A stretch of 64,000 bases of DNA from Mucilaginibacter straminoryzae (GTDB taxonomy: Bacteria > Bacteroidota > Bacteroidia > Sphingobacteriales > Sphingobacteriaceae): assembly GCF_022953055.1 (NCBI RefSeq), contig NZ_JALJEJ010000012.1:24748-88747 (forward strand). Reading direction: 5' to 3'. Position numbers and translations under genes: made by a program. The notes beneath the pieces are model-generated. The model searched no databases. It was not told the DNA's origin and saw only the letters and a program-made list of their open reading frames with translations. Each line of letters opens with the position of its first letter. Within the stretch, counting starts at the first letter, position 1. Positions 40,538-49,169 of this stretch are shown one piece after another.

Positions 40538-43375
40538 ATGAAAAAACAGGTACTCGCTTTGTTTTCCATGGCAGCTATGGCTACAGTAAGCTACGGGCAG
40601 GCCAAATTGGTAGAGAAAGTAACCAAAAAAGGGAATGAAATTGTAATTCCTTACGAGAAGTATGTGTTGCCCAATGGCTTAACGCTGATTTTGCACGAAG
40701 ATCATTCTGATCCGCTGGTACACGTTGACGTAACTTATCACGTAGGCTCGGCGCGCGAAGAGATTGGGAAATCTGGCTTTGCGCACTTTTTTGAACACAT
40801 GATGTTCGAAGGCTCGGAACATGCCCCGAAGGGTACCTTTGATAAAACGATTATTGGTAACGGTGGTACCAACAATGGGTCAACCAACCGAGACCGCACC
40901 AACTATTACGAAACTGTCCCCAATAATTTACTGGAAGATGCCCTTTGGCTGGAAGCAGACCGTATGGGCTTTTTATTAGGCCAGGTTACGCAAGAGCGTT
41001 TCGAGGTGCAGCGTGCTACCGTGAAGAACGAACGCGGGCAGAACTATGACAACCGCGCTTACGGCCTGGCTTTTGAAAACACCAGTAAAAACCTTTATCC
41101 GTACGGGCATCCATATTCCTGGTTAACTATTGGCTATATTGAAGATTTGAACCGCAGCAATGTAAATGATCTGAAGAATTTCTTTCTGCGCTGGTATGGC
41201 CCCAACAATGCCACCCTGACGATAGGTGGTGACCTCAATCCCGCAACTACGCTGAAACTGGTAGAGAAATATTTTGGTACCATCCCGCGTTGCCCGGCAG
41301 TTTCGCCAGTGAAGGTTTCCCCGGTAACGCTGACAGAGAACAGGTATGTTTCTTATACCGATAATTATGCCCGCCTGCCGCTGTTAAGCATTACTTACCC
41401 AACCGTTCCGCAGTACACCAAAGACGAGGCCGCTTTAGATTGCCTGGCCGAAATTTTGGGCCAGGGCCGTAACTCGGTTTTATACCAGAACCTGGTGAAA
41501 AAGCAATTGGCGTTACAGGCTACAGCAACCGGTTCGAATACCGAACTGGCCGGCGAATTCATTGTTCGTATCACCCCGCTACCGGGTAAATCACTGGCGG
41601 ATATGCTGCAACTGTACCAGGCGTCTTTAGATTCACTTGAAAAACGTGGCGTTACAGATGAAGATTTGGCAAAGTTTAAAGGCGGTATGCAATCAAACAT
41701 CATCAACGGTTTACAGAGCGTTTCTGGTAAAGTGTCAGAGTTGGCCGCATTCCAAACGTTCACCGGCAACCCGAACCGCATCGGCGAGATTTTAAAAGAA
41801 TATGCTTCGCTGACCAAAGAACAGGTGATGGCCGTTTTTCATAAATATATTAAGGGCCATGGCGCTGTGGTTTTAAGCGTATTAACCAAAGGGCAGGAGA
41901 ACCTGATCGCCCATGCAGATAATTACCAGATTGACAAAAGCAATTATATAAAACCAAACTATGGTTATGAAGGCTTGAAATATGTAAAAGCGGTAGACCA
42001 TTTCGACAGAGCTAAGAAACCTGCGCTTGGGCCAAACCCGGTTACCAAATCACCTGCCTTCTGGCGGAAGGATCTGCCTTCTGGTACCCGTGTAATCGGC
42101 GTGCAAAATACCGAAGTGCCGGTGGTAACGCTCAACCTTACTTTGCCGGGCGGCCGTTTAACGGAGGCAAAAGATTTTTCAAAGCTGGGTATCACCAGTC
42201 TTTTTACCGCCATGATGCAGGAGGACACCAAGAATTATTCGGCAGAGCAATTTGCTTTGGAACTTCAGAAACTGGGGAGCAGCATCCGCGTAAGCAGTAC
42301 TACAGATGGTTTGGTATTTTCGGTGCAGGCTTTAAAAAGCGGTTTGCCAAGAACACTGGCCCTATTGCAAGAGCGGATCTTGAACCCCGTATTTACCGAA
42401 GCTGCTTTCAATCGTAATAAACGCCAGGCATTAGAATCTTTTAAGCTGGCTAAATCCCAACCAGCCGCAATCGCCGATGATGTTTTCAATAAAATCAATT
42501 ATGGTACGGATAACATTCTTGGGGTAAGCGCAAACGAGAAGACCGTAGGCAACATTACCTTGCAGGATATTCAAAACTATTACAATAACTTTATTACTGC
42601 TGAAGGCGCTAAAGCTGTAGCTGTTGGCGATGTGACTGAAGCTGAACTATTAGGCCAGCTAAGCTTTTTAGATAAACTACCTAAGAAAAATATCGCACTG
42701 CCGGTCCCTGCCGCACCACTGGTGGTTAGCAAAACCAAGGTTTACCTGGTTGATGTACCTAAAGCAGCACAGACCGAATTCAGGGTAGGGTATGGTACTA
42801 CTTTGAAATATGACCCAACGGGTGAATATTATCAATTGTTCCTGGCTAACTACCCGCTGGGCAGCGGCTTTACCAGCCGGGTAAATATGTACTTGCGCGA
42901 AACCCGCGGCTGGACCTATGGCGCCAATATCCGTACGGCTGCGAGTAAATACTCAACTGATTATTACTTCAGTTCTGGAATCCGTGCCAACGCAACAGAT
43001 AGTGCCCTTACTGCGCTGATGGGTGAGTTTAAAAAATATATTGCCGAAGGCCCGACCGATGATGAAGTAGTTACCATTAAGAAAGCCATTGCCCAGGGCG
43101 ATGCTTTGCGTTACGAAACCGGCGCACAGAAGGCGTTCTTTGTGCAGCGGTTATTGGATTATGACCTCGATCCGGGATACCTGACCAGGCAGAACCAAAT
43201 ATTAAACAGTACAACTGCTGCGCAAATGAAAGCAACAGCCGCCAAATGGATTAAACCGGATCAGATGAATATTTTACTGGTAGGGGATAAGGCCGCAATT
43301 TTGCCGGGCTTACAAAAGCTGGGTTATGATGTTGTGGAATTAAATACAGACGGTGAACCGGTTACTAAACAATAA
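40538..43375 (+). CDS. Secreted M16-family zinc metallopeptidase (tandem domains)
   Basis: The 945-residue protein has a signal peptide (about 1-20) and two M16 halves. The first is active: the inverted zinc motif HFFEH at 83-87 within SGFAHFFEHMMFEGS, then TNNGSTNRDRTNYYETVP and the distal Glu in RATVKNERGQNYDN. The second half (about 480-945) keeps the fold but lacks HxxEH (NLTLPGGRLTEAKDF, SLFTAMM), as is normal for the non-catalytic partner domain. It likely degrades peptides in the periplasm. It stands between the lipid A operon and efp. Confidence 0.93.
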   Translation: MKKQVLALFSMAAMATVSYGQAKLVEKVTKKGNEIVIPYEKYVLPNGLTLILHEDHSDPLVHVDVTYHVGSAREEIGKSGFAHFFEHMMFEGSEHAPKGTFDKTIIGNGGTNNGSTNRDRTNYYETVPNNLLEDALWLEADRMGFLLGQVTQERFEVQRATVKNERGQNYDNRAYGLAFENTSKNLYPYGHPYSWLTIGYIEDLNRSNVNDLKNFFLRWYGPNNATLTIGGDLNPATTLKLVEKYFGTIPRCPAVSPVKVSPVTLTENRYVSYTDNYARLPLLSITYPTVPQYTKDEAALDCLAEILGQGRNSVLYQNLVKKQLALQATATGSNTELAGEFIVRITPLPGKSLADMLQLYQASLDSLEKRGVTDEDLAKFKGGMQSNIINGLQSVSGKVSELAAFQTFTGNPNRIGEILKEYASLTKEQVMAVFHKYIKGHGAVVLSVLTKGQENLIAHADNYQIDKSNYIKPNYGYEGLKYVKAVDHFDRAKKPALGPNPVTKSPAFWRKDLPSGTRVIGVQNTEVPVVTLNLTLPGGRLTEAKDFSKLGITSLFTAMMQEDTKNYSAEQFALELQKLGSSIRVSSTTDGLVFSVQALKSGLPRTLALLQERILNPVFTEAAFNRNKRQALESFKLAKSQPAAIADDVFNKINYGTDNILGVSANEKTVGNITLQDIQNYYNNFITAEGAKAVAVGDVTEAELLGQLSFLDKLPKKNIALPVPAAPLVVSKTKVYLVDVPKAAQTEFRVGYGTTLKYDPTGEYYQLFLANYPLGSGFTSRVNMYLRETRGWTYGANIRTAASKYSTDYYFSSGIRANATDSALTALMGEFKKYIAEGPTDDEVVTIKKAIAQGDALRYETGAQKAFFVQRLLDYDLDPGYLTRQNQILNSTTAAQMKATAAKWIKPDQMNILLVGDKAAILPGLQKLGYDVVELNTDGEPVTKQ

Positions 43376-43378
43376 CTG

Positions 43379-43410
43379 CTTGATTGTTTGCTGTTAAGTC
43401 CATAAGTTTG
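43379..43410 (+). promoter_or_regulatory. Promoter of efp
   Basis: CTTG at 43379-43382, 20 bases, then TAAGTTTG at 43403-43410 (exact TAnnTTTG). The start codon is 17 bases beyond. Confidence 0.6.
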
Positions 43411-43427
43411 CGCCTCAATTATAGATT

Positions 43428-43991
43428 ATGTCAAAAGCATCAGAAATAAAAAACGGCAGTATACTTCGCTTCAACGGCGAGTTGGTGCAGGTAGAAGAGT
43501 TTATTCACCGTACGCCGGGCAACTTACGTGCATTTTACCAGGCACGTATGCGTAACGTTAAAACCGGTAAATTAGTTGAATACCGTTTCCGTACCGACGA
43601 AGATGTAGAGATTGCCCGTGTAGAAACCAATGATTACCAGTACTTATACGAAGACGGTAACGACCTGGTAGTAATGGATAACAATACTTACGAACAGTTT
43701 AATGTTCCTAAGCACCTTTTTGGTAACAGCGTTAAATTCCTGAAAGAGGGTACTAACGTAATTGTGGCTTTTGAAAGCGATGAACCGATTACCGCAAAAG
43801 CTCCTGCTTCTGTAGAGTTGGAAATTACTTATACCGAGCCTGCCGTTAAAGGCGACACTTCTACCAACGCGTTAAAGGCCGCTACCGTGGAAACCGGTGC
43901 AGAGATACGTGTTCCTTTGTTTATCAACATTGGCGACCGGGTAAAAGTTGATACCGCTACCGGTGCTTACTCTGAGCGTGTGAAAAGTTAA
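43428..43991 (+). CDS. efp: Translation elongation factor P
   Basis: EF-P rescues ribosomes stalled at proline runs. The 187-residue, three-domain protein shows IKNGSILRFNGELVQVEEF, the loop HRTPGNLRAFYQARMRNVKT (domain I), then YRFRTDEDVEIARVETNDYQ, and GAEIRVPLFINIGDRVKVDT near the C-terminus. The domain I loop carries no Lys at the usual tip (PGNLRAF), so the modification, if any, would be on Arg or absent. Terminator follows at 44011-44042. Confidence 0.97.
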   Translation: MSKASEIKNGSILRFNGELVQVEEFIHRTPGNLRAFYQARMRNVKTGKLVEYRFRTDEDVEIARVETNDYQYLYEDGNDLVVMDNNTYEQFNVPKHLFGNSVKFLKEGTNVIVAFESDEPITAKAPASVELEITYTEPAVKGDTSTNALKAATVETGAEIRVPLFINIGDRVKVDTATGAYSERVKS

Positions 43992-44010
43992 TAACTAGCA
44001 TAGTTAAATA

Positions 44011-44042
44011 GAAGGCCTTCGTTAATAGCGAGGGCCTTTTTG
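44011..44042 (+). terminator. Terminator of efp
   Basis: AAGGCCTTCG pairs with CGAGGGCCTT around TTAATAG, ending in TTTTT. Confidence 0.85.
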
Positions 44043-44078
44043 TTAAACCACTTTGCCGTAAATCAGTTATCTTTGGGT

Positions 44079-44363
44079 ATGCAGTCGATAGAATATTATA
44101 AAGAAATCATATCTCCTGTGTTAAAGCGCTTCCATATCAGGCATGCAGCAATATTCGGTTCGGTTGCGAAAAACAACCATACAGAGCAGAGTGATCTTGA
44201 TGTATTGATAGAGGCAGAAAATGGATTTACGCTGTTTGATACACTTGAACTTGAGCGTGTGTTGTCTGAACTTACGCAGTGTAAAGTAGACATTGTGGAA
44301 TATAACGCGCTTAAGCCTGCGATAAGAGAAGAGGTTTTGCAAACCGCCGTTGATATTTTATGA
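44079..44363 (+). CDS. mntA: MntA-type nucleotidyltransferase antitoxin
   Basis: The 94-residue minimal nucleotidyltransferase has the signature GSVAKNNHTEQSDLDVLIE (GSx10DxD). In the MntA/HepT system it AMPylates a Tyr of HepT to neutralise it. Its stop overlaps the start of hepT by ATGA. Start ATG at 44079; a longer frame to 44040 would run through the efp terminator. Confidence 0.9.
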   Translation: MQSIEYYKEIISPVLKRFHIRHAAIFGSVAKNNHTEQSDLDVLIEAENGFTLFDTLELERVLSELTQCKVDIVEYNALKPAIREEVLQTAVDIL

Positions 44364-44689
44364 GCAAGAGCGACGCGGTTTATTTATCAGATATCAGAGA
44401 GTCGGTTGACATCATCTTGAAATACACAGCTAACGTTACTGAACAGGAATTCTTAAATGATACGATGCTTCAGGATGCGGTGATCAGGAGACTTGAAATT
44501 ATCGGAGAAGCGGCGTCGAAACTTTCAAATCAATTTATAGTCGCGAATCCGGCGATACCCTGGAAGTTGATGAAGGCTATGCGCAACAAGCATATTCACG
44601 AATATTCAGGTGTTTCGCCATCTACAATCTATTCCACCATCATTAAGGATATTCCCATCTTACAAACGCAGTTGGACCAGTTAGGCTGA
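44360..44689 (+). CDS. hepT: HepT-type toxin (DUF86)
   Basis: The 109-residue helical HEPN protein ends with the catalytic RX4HXY motif, here RNKHIHEY, preceded by IPWKLMKAM. It also has the helix EIIGEAASKLS. HepT is an RNase, reported to trim or cleave tRNA, and is held inactive by MntA-driven AMPylation of the motif Tyr. It overlaps mntA by four bases and is followed 5 bases later by the folate gene, so it may be co-transcribed with housekeeping genes. Confidence 0.9.
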   Translation: MSKSDAVYLSDIRESVDIILKYTANVTEQEFLNDTMLQDAVIRRLEIIGEAASKLSNQFIVANPAIPWKLMKAMRNKHIHEYSGVSPSTIYSTIIKDIPILQTQLDQLG

Positions 44690-44694
44690 TAAAT

Positions 44695-45273
44695 TTGACC
44701 AAAACAGAAATCCGTAAGTTCTATATCGCAAAACGTAACCAGCTCTCACGGGTTGAATGCGAAGAACTTTCTTATGGCATCTTGCGGCAGTTTCAACAGC
44801 TTGACCTGGCGGGGGTGGAATATTTGCACTTATTCTTGCCGATTGATCAGCGTAAAGAACCGGATACACGGTTGATCAGGGATTGGCTGAAAACCACTTA
44901 TCCGCAAATTAAGCTGGTTTATCCTAAAACTAACTTTGCCGACTTCAGCATGGAATGTTACCTGGATGATGAAGTGCTGGAAATCGAAGTAAATGCTATT
45001 GGTATACCCGAGCCGGTCAGCGGCAACCTGCTTGATCCGGCATTAATAGATATGGTATTAGTGCCTTTATTGGCATTCGACAAGCGCGGTTACAGGGTGG
45101 GTTATGGCAAAGGTTTTTATGATCGCTTCACTACTAACTGCCGCCCGGATGCCAAATTTATCGGTTTATCTTTCTGGCCGCCTGTTGATTTGATTGACGA
45201 TCTGAATGAATACGACCAGCAACTGACAGGGTGTATTACTCCTGAGCAATATTGGGCGTTTAAAAATCAGTAA
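44695..45273 (+). CDS. 5-formyltetrahydrofolate cyclo-ligase
   Basis: This enzyme converts 5-formyl-THF to 5,10-methenyl-THF at the cost of ATP. The 192 residues show the N-terminal TKTEIRKFYIAKRNQLS, and the C-terminal VLVPLLAFDKRGYRVGYGKG followed by FYDRF, the family signature (GYGKGxYDR). Translation most likely starts at TTG 44695: no ATG lies upstream in frame, and the TTG is five bases after the hepT stop. Confidence 0.92.
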   Translation: MTKTEIRKFYIAKRNQLSRVECEELSYGILRQFQQLDLAGVEYLHLFLPIDQRKEPDTRLIRDWLKTTYPQIKLVYPKTNFADFSMECYLDDEVLEIEVNAIGIPEPVSGNLLDPALIDMVLVPLLAFDKRGYRVGYGKGFYDRFTTNCRPDAKFIGLSFWPPVDLIDDLNEYDQQLTGCITPEQYWAFKNQ

Positions 45274-45404
45274 TCTTCCGATTCTGGGTAACCTTAATTT
45301 GAATTCGCTAAATCAAGCCGGGAGCATCAAACTTTCAAGATTTTAATCTATCTTGGGTTCTGATTTATCAGTTTTTCAACTTACCATTTATCACAACACA
45401 AACC

Positions 45405-46829
45405 ATGCTGAAAAAGCGCTGCCTCACGTTTATTGCTGTTATTTTTATCCAGTTAACCACATTTGGGAAAGCTGCCCTAAGTCTGCCCGAGCCGTCTGTA
45501 GATCTAAGAGTAGAATTGCTGAGTATTGTATTCCGCCTGGCGGGTAACCCTGAATACAATGGAGAAGATAATGTGGCATACGTTAAGGCGATTCATCAGC
45601 ACTTTGATCCTTTTATCAATCACCCGGCGGTCCGCTACGCAAAAATGTTGAGGGATAGCAATGGGATAAGTTATGATAAAGTGATGTCTATGGCGGTTCA
45701 TTTAAAAGCTCCCCCGGCATTAACACCTATTGTGCCATTTTCGGTTGAATTACCCGATAAAAGATGGACAGTGCCCCAGGCGATAAAGTTTACAACCTTG
45801 CTTCAGCAGTTTTATAAAGATGCCGGTTGTGCGGCTTTTTTTGACGCGCAAAAGCCCCGGTATCAGTTGGCCAAAGAACGGTTTGACCTGCTTTTTAAAA
45901 AATTAGATGCAAGCTGGTATCGTCAATTTTATGGGAGCGCGGGCTCAGAGCAGTTCAATATTATTATCGGGTTGGGTAATGGTGGTGGAAACTACGGCCC
46001 GCACCTGAATATACCCGGTAAGCAGCAAACGGCGTATGCCATTATCGGCCCCGGTAGCTTTGATGAACAAGGCGATCCAACCTTTGAAATCGATTCATAC
46101 CTGCCGACCTTGATACATGAGTTTAATCATTCTTTCATTAACTATCTGTCAGACCTGTATGAGAAAGAGCTAACTAAACCGGGACAACTTATTTTTGAAA
46201 AAGAAGGTCCGAAAATGCTCCGCATGGCTTATGGCGAATGGAAGACGATGCTCAATGAGGCCATGGTTAGGGCGGCAGTAATTCTTTATTTAGAGCGCCA
46301 TGATACCAATAAAGCTATAATAGACCAGGAGATAAAGTCCGAGCAATCCAGGGGTTTTGTTTGGATGCCGCAACTGGTAGAATTACTGCATCGTTATGAA
46401 GCCAGTCGGGATAAGTATCCTACGCTTCAAAGCTTTATGCCTGAGGTGGTGAATTTTTACCAGAATGTATCTGCTAATATTAATAAGTATGAAGAAGACT
46501 ACTTGCAGCATTGCGCCAAGGTGGTATCGGTTGCTCCGTTTAAAAATGGAGACAATAATGTAGATGCTGCGGTATCAGAAATAACATTCAATTTTGATAA
46601 GCCCCTGGATGGTAACCGTTATTTTTTTGGGCCTGGTGAAAAAGGGATGTCACATTATCCAAAATCGCTCAAACTCACATTTTCTAATGATAACAAAAGT
46701 CTGATCATGAAGGTGCAACTTCTACCGAATACTGAATATCAAATCAGCATTGCCGGAAGCAGAATGCGCACCAGCGACGGGTATAGCGTGCAGAACTATA
46801 CCCTCGATTTCAAGACTGGAGGTAAATGA
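45405..46829 (+). CDS. Secreted DUF4932-type metalloprotease-like protein
   Basis: The 474-residue protein has a signal peptide (about 1-20) and a long alpha-helical domain containing HEFNH in PTLIHEFNHSFINYL, an HExxH zinc motif. Downstream is FEKEGPKMLRMAYGEWKTMLNEAMVRAAV, where the Glu of LNEAMVR is a good third ligand. The C-terminal 105 residues form a Big_5/Ig-like domain (SEITFNFDKPLDGN, LLPNTEYQISI). The family is uncharacterised, so protease activity is inferred from motif only. It is monocistronic with no clear partner. Confidence 0.82.
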   Translation: MLKKRCLTFIAVIFIQLTTFGKAALSLPEPSVDLRVELLSIVFRLAGNPEYNGEDNVAYVKAIHQHFDPFINHPAVRYAKMLRDSNGISYDKVMSMAVHLKAPPALTPIVPFSVELPDKRWTVPQAIKFTTLLQQFYKDAGCAAFFDAQKPRYQLAKERFDLLFKKLDASWYRQFYGSAGSEQFNIIIGLGNGGGNYGPHLNIPGKQQTAYAIIGPGSFDEQGDPTFEIDSYLPTLIHEFNHSFINYLSDLYEKELTKPGQLIFEKEGPKMLRMAYGEWKTMLNEAMVRAAVILYLERHDTNKAIIDQEIKSEQSRGFVWMPQLVELLHRYEASRDKYPTLQSFMPEVVNFYQNVSANINKYEEDYLQHCAKVVSVAPFKNGDNNVDAAVSEITFNFDKPLDGNRYFFGPGEKGMSHYPKSLKLTFSNDNKSLIMKVQLLPNTEYQISIAGSRMRTSDGYSVQNYTLDFKTGGK

Positions 46830-46867
46830 GTCGGACTGCTTTTCAATAGTAATAATAATCACTTCAA

Positions 46868-46969
46868 GTCATGCCGAACTTGTTTCGGCATCTAATTTCA
46901 AAGGACAAAAAATAGAGATGCTGAATTAACCCTTCGACGAGCTCAGGGTGACATCCTCCCAGAATGACA
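46868..46969. repeat. Dispersed palindromic repeat of GTCATGCCGAAC type
   Basis: ATGCCGAA-CTTGT-TTCGGCAT is a hairpin, followed by AGATGCTGAA and CCTTCGACGAGCTCAGGGTG then AGAATGACA. This is the well-known kind of intergenic repeat of Bacteroidota; a fragment of the same family lies near 22702-22730. Confidence 0.6.
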
Positions 46970-46986
46970 AGAAAATTAATATTATC

Positions 46987-47754
46987 CTATAGCGCTAATT
47001 CCAGTAATACCGGGCAATGGTCAGAGTGGCGGGCTTCGGATAGGATCGCCGCCCTTTTGATCTTATCGCGCAGCGGATCTGTAATCATGTTATAATCGAT
47101 ACGCCAGCCCAGGTTCTTGGCCCTCGCGTTAGCGCGGAAACTCCACCACGTGTAGTTATGCGGTTCTTTGTTCATATGACGGAACGAATCGACAAAACCG
47201 GATTGGATAAATTGTTCCATCCATTCGCGTTCTTCAGGTAAAAACCCCGACGAGTTTGCGTTCGATTTTGGATTATGAATGTCTATCGGGCGGTGGCAAA
47301 TGTTGTAATCGCCGGAAACCACCAGGTTAGGATAAGCCCAACGTAACTGGTTCAGGTATTCGCCGAATTCATTCAGGAACCTGAACTTAAATCCCTGGCG
47401 TTCCTCGCCGCTGGAACCCGATGGGAAGTAAACGCTCATGACAGACAGGTCTTCAAAATCCACACGAATGTTTCTTCCTTCACGGTCAAAGTCGCTGATG
47501 CCGCAACCGTACTCGATGTGCTTCGGCGTATGTTTGGTAAAGATGGCAGTGCCGCTATAGCCTTTCTTTTCTGCCGGGTACCAATAATGCTGGTAACCCA
47601 GGTGCTCTACCAGGTGCAAATCTGTCAGTACATCGGGTGTGGCCTTTATTTCCTGCAGGCATACCACGTCAGCGTCGCTGGCCTGTAGCCAGCTTAACCA
47701 GTTTTTGCTGATAGCAGAACGGATGCCGTTTATATTATAAGTAACGATCTTCAT
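46987..47754 (-). CDS. xth: Exodeoxyribonuclease III
   Basis: This is the AP endonuclease and 3'-5' exonuclease of base excision repair. The 255 residues show KIVTYNINGIRSAI, VVCLQEIKA with the metal-binding Glu, YSGTAIFTK, VVSGDYNICHRPIDIHNPKS, and RIDYNMIT then RHSDHCPVLLEL with the catalytic Asp-His. Normal family length. It shares a gap with the cyclophilin gene upstream that holds dispersed-repeat copies. Confidence 0.95.
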   Translation of the reverse strand: MKIVTYNINGIRSAISKNWLSWLQASDADVVCLQEIKATPDVLTDLHLVEHLGYQHYWYPAEKKGYSGTAIFTKHTPKHIEYGCGISDFDREGRNIRVDFEDLSVMSVYFPSGSSGEERQGFKFRFLNEFGEYLNQLRWAYPNLVVSGDYNICHRPIDIHNPKSNANSSGFLPEEREWMEQFIQSGFVDSFRHMNKEPHNYTWWSFRANARAKNLGWRIDYNMITDPLRDKIKRAAILSEARHSDHCPVLLELAL

Positions 47755-47763
47755 GATGACTTT

Positions 47764-47800
47764 CAGAATTCAGAATTCAGATTTTCGATTTCGGATTTAA
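47764..47800. repeat. Repeat related to the CCGAATT family
   Basis: TTCGATTTCGGATTTAATTT is the reverse complement of the AAATCCGAAATC type units seen at 10698-10777. It is preceded by CAGAATT tandem units. Confidence 0.45.
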
Positions 47801-47881
47801 TTTAAATCTTTGAATTTACTACTAAAGGTTACCAGACCTGATTACACTTATCATGTTATGGATAGCTGGAAATTCAAAACT

Positions 47882-47906
47882 GAACATTCGAATTTCGAAA
47901 TCGAAA
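47882..47906. repeat. Copy of the GAACATTCGAATT repeat
   Basis: GAACATTCGAATTTCGAAATC matches the unit at 10698-10777 with few differences. It lies one base before the stop of the cyclophilin gene. Confidence 0.5.
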
Positions 47907-47907
47907 G

Positions 47908-48603
47908 TTAGTCTAATCCCAAAATCTTATCCAGTGCTTTGCACGATTTTTTATTCAATAATTCCACCGTCATCGGTACATCTTCTAACGGGCGGTCGTG
48001 CGCGTCTTTCTTTACGGCGGCAATGCGGTCTACCATATCTATCCCGCTGATTACTTCGCCATAAACAGTATAGTTTTGATCGAGGTGGGGCACACCGCCA
48101 ACGGATTTATACCAGTCGCGCTGCCAGGAAGGTATTTTGCGTCCTTTTAAACGGGTTTGCTCCAGCGTGTCCAGCTTTCCGTCTGTAAAGCGTTTGCCTT
48201 CGGTGATGTAAAACTGGCATCCGCTGGATGCTTTAGCCGGGTTATCGTCCCGGGCTGCAGCCAGCACGCCGCGTTTGTGAAACAGGCTGTCTTTAAACTC
48301 AGCCGGTACAGTATAGCCTACATCGCCATTACCCAACTCTTGCCCAGGTTTAGCTTTTTTCGAATCCGGGTCGCCACCCTGGATCATGAAGTTCTGAATT
48401 ACCCGGTGAAACAACGTGCCATTGTAGAAACCCTGTTTTGTAAGCTTGATGAAATTGTCGCGATGCTTAGGCGTTTCATTATACAGCCGGATGATGCACT
48501 GGCCGTATGCCGTTTTAATACTTACGTATTGGTTCTTTGGCCCTTTTGCAAATGCCTGGGCGGCCAGGATAAATAAAAATGTTAGTGATAAAAGTTTTTT
48601 CAT
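47908..48603 (-). CDS. Secreted cyclophilin-type peptidyl-prolyl isomerase
   Basis: The 231-residue protein has a signal peptide (about 1-19). The cyclophilin domain shows KHRDNFIKLTKQGFYNGTLF, HRVIQNFMIQGGDPDSKKAK, and the late VYGEVISGIDMVDRIAAVKKD. It isomerises proline bonds during protein folding in the periplasm. An insertion of about 40 residues (SGCQFYITEGKRFTDGK and following) lies before the final strands. Its ATG overlaps the stop of the upstream small gene by ATGA. Confidence 0.94.
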   Translation of the reverse strand: MKKLLSLTFLFILAAQAFAKGPKNQYVSIKTAYGQCIIRLYNETPKHRDNFIKLTKQGFYNGTLFHRVIQNFMIQGGDPDSKKAKPGQELGNGDVGYTVPAEFKDSLFHKRGVLAAARDDNPAKASSGCQFYITEGKRFTDGKLDTLEQTRLKGRKIPSWQRDWYKSVGGVPHLDQNYTVYGEVISGIDMVDRIAAVKKDAHDRPLEDVPMTVELLNKKSCKALDKILGLD

Positions 48604-48950
48604 ATCGGGTTGTTCATCTCGTCAAAGTAATCAACAATTAGCGATTTTATCAGCATTTCCTGCTCCAGCATGGTATAGTTAGGAACATTTTTAACCAGTT
48701 TCCAATGCGGCCAGCCGTCCTGGTCCAGCCCCTCCAATTCGTAAAAACCTAATTTACTTAACAGCTTGCAGGTTGCTATATGCATCAGCTCTTCTTTTTG
48801 GCGCTTGCTGAATTTGCGCGGACCCTGGCCCAGTTCCTGCACGCCGATCAGGAAAAGCATTACTTTAATATCTGGTTTTTCACCATCAAATTCTGCCGCA
48901 ATAAACTGTTGCAGCTCTGCCCATCTTTTATTCGTTTCCGCCGGTGTCAT
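48600..48950 (-). CDS. Conserved hypothetical protein, cyclophilin operon
   Basis: The 116-residue soluble helical protein is one I recognise only as a conserved Bacteroidota-type hypothetical. Visible: MLFLIGVQELGQGPRKFSKR, EELMHIATCKLLSKLGFYEL and DQDGWPHWKLVKN. It has no signal peptide, metal motif or membrane segment. Its stop overlaps the start of the cyclophilin gene by four bases, so it is the first gene of that operon. Confidence 0.75.
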   Translation of the reverse strand: MTPAETNKRWAELQQFIAAEFDGEKPDIKVMLFLIGVQELGQGPRKFSKRQKEELMHIATCKLLSKLGFYELEGLDQDGWPHWKLVKNVPNYTMLEQEMLIKSLIVDYFDEMNNPI

Positions 48951-49069
48951 GTTTGCAAATATAGGCTATTTAATGGTCGCGGGCAGGTAAACAAAAAGGT
49001 CGCTGCAAAATGCAAACGACCTTTGATTATTATATGGTTGAGGGAATGGGCTTTTATTTATTAAGTATG

Positions 49070-49101
49070 ACCTCACCTAAATCCTTTCCAAAAGAGAGGA
49101 C
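49070..49101. repeat. CTCTCC repeat, degenerate copy 4
   Basis: CCTCACCTAAATCCTTTCC then AAAAGAGAGGACTT, a weak form of the C/T hairpin family. Confidence 0.45.
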
Positions 49102-49169
49102 TTATTATTAACGATGCAGTTATTAGACTTTAAGGTTTTTATCCCAGATTCAAAATTGTATTAAATGAA

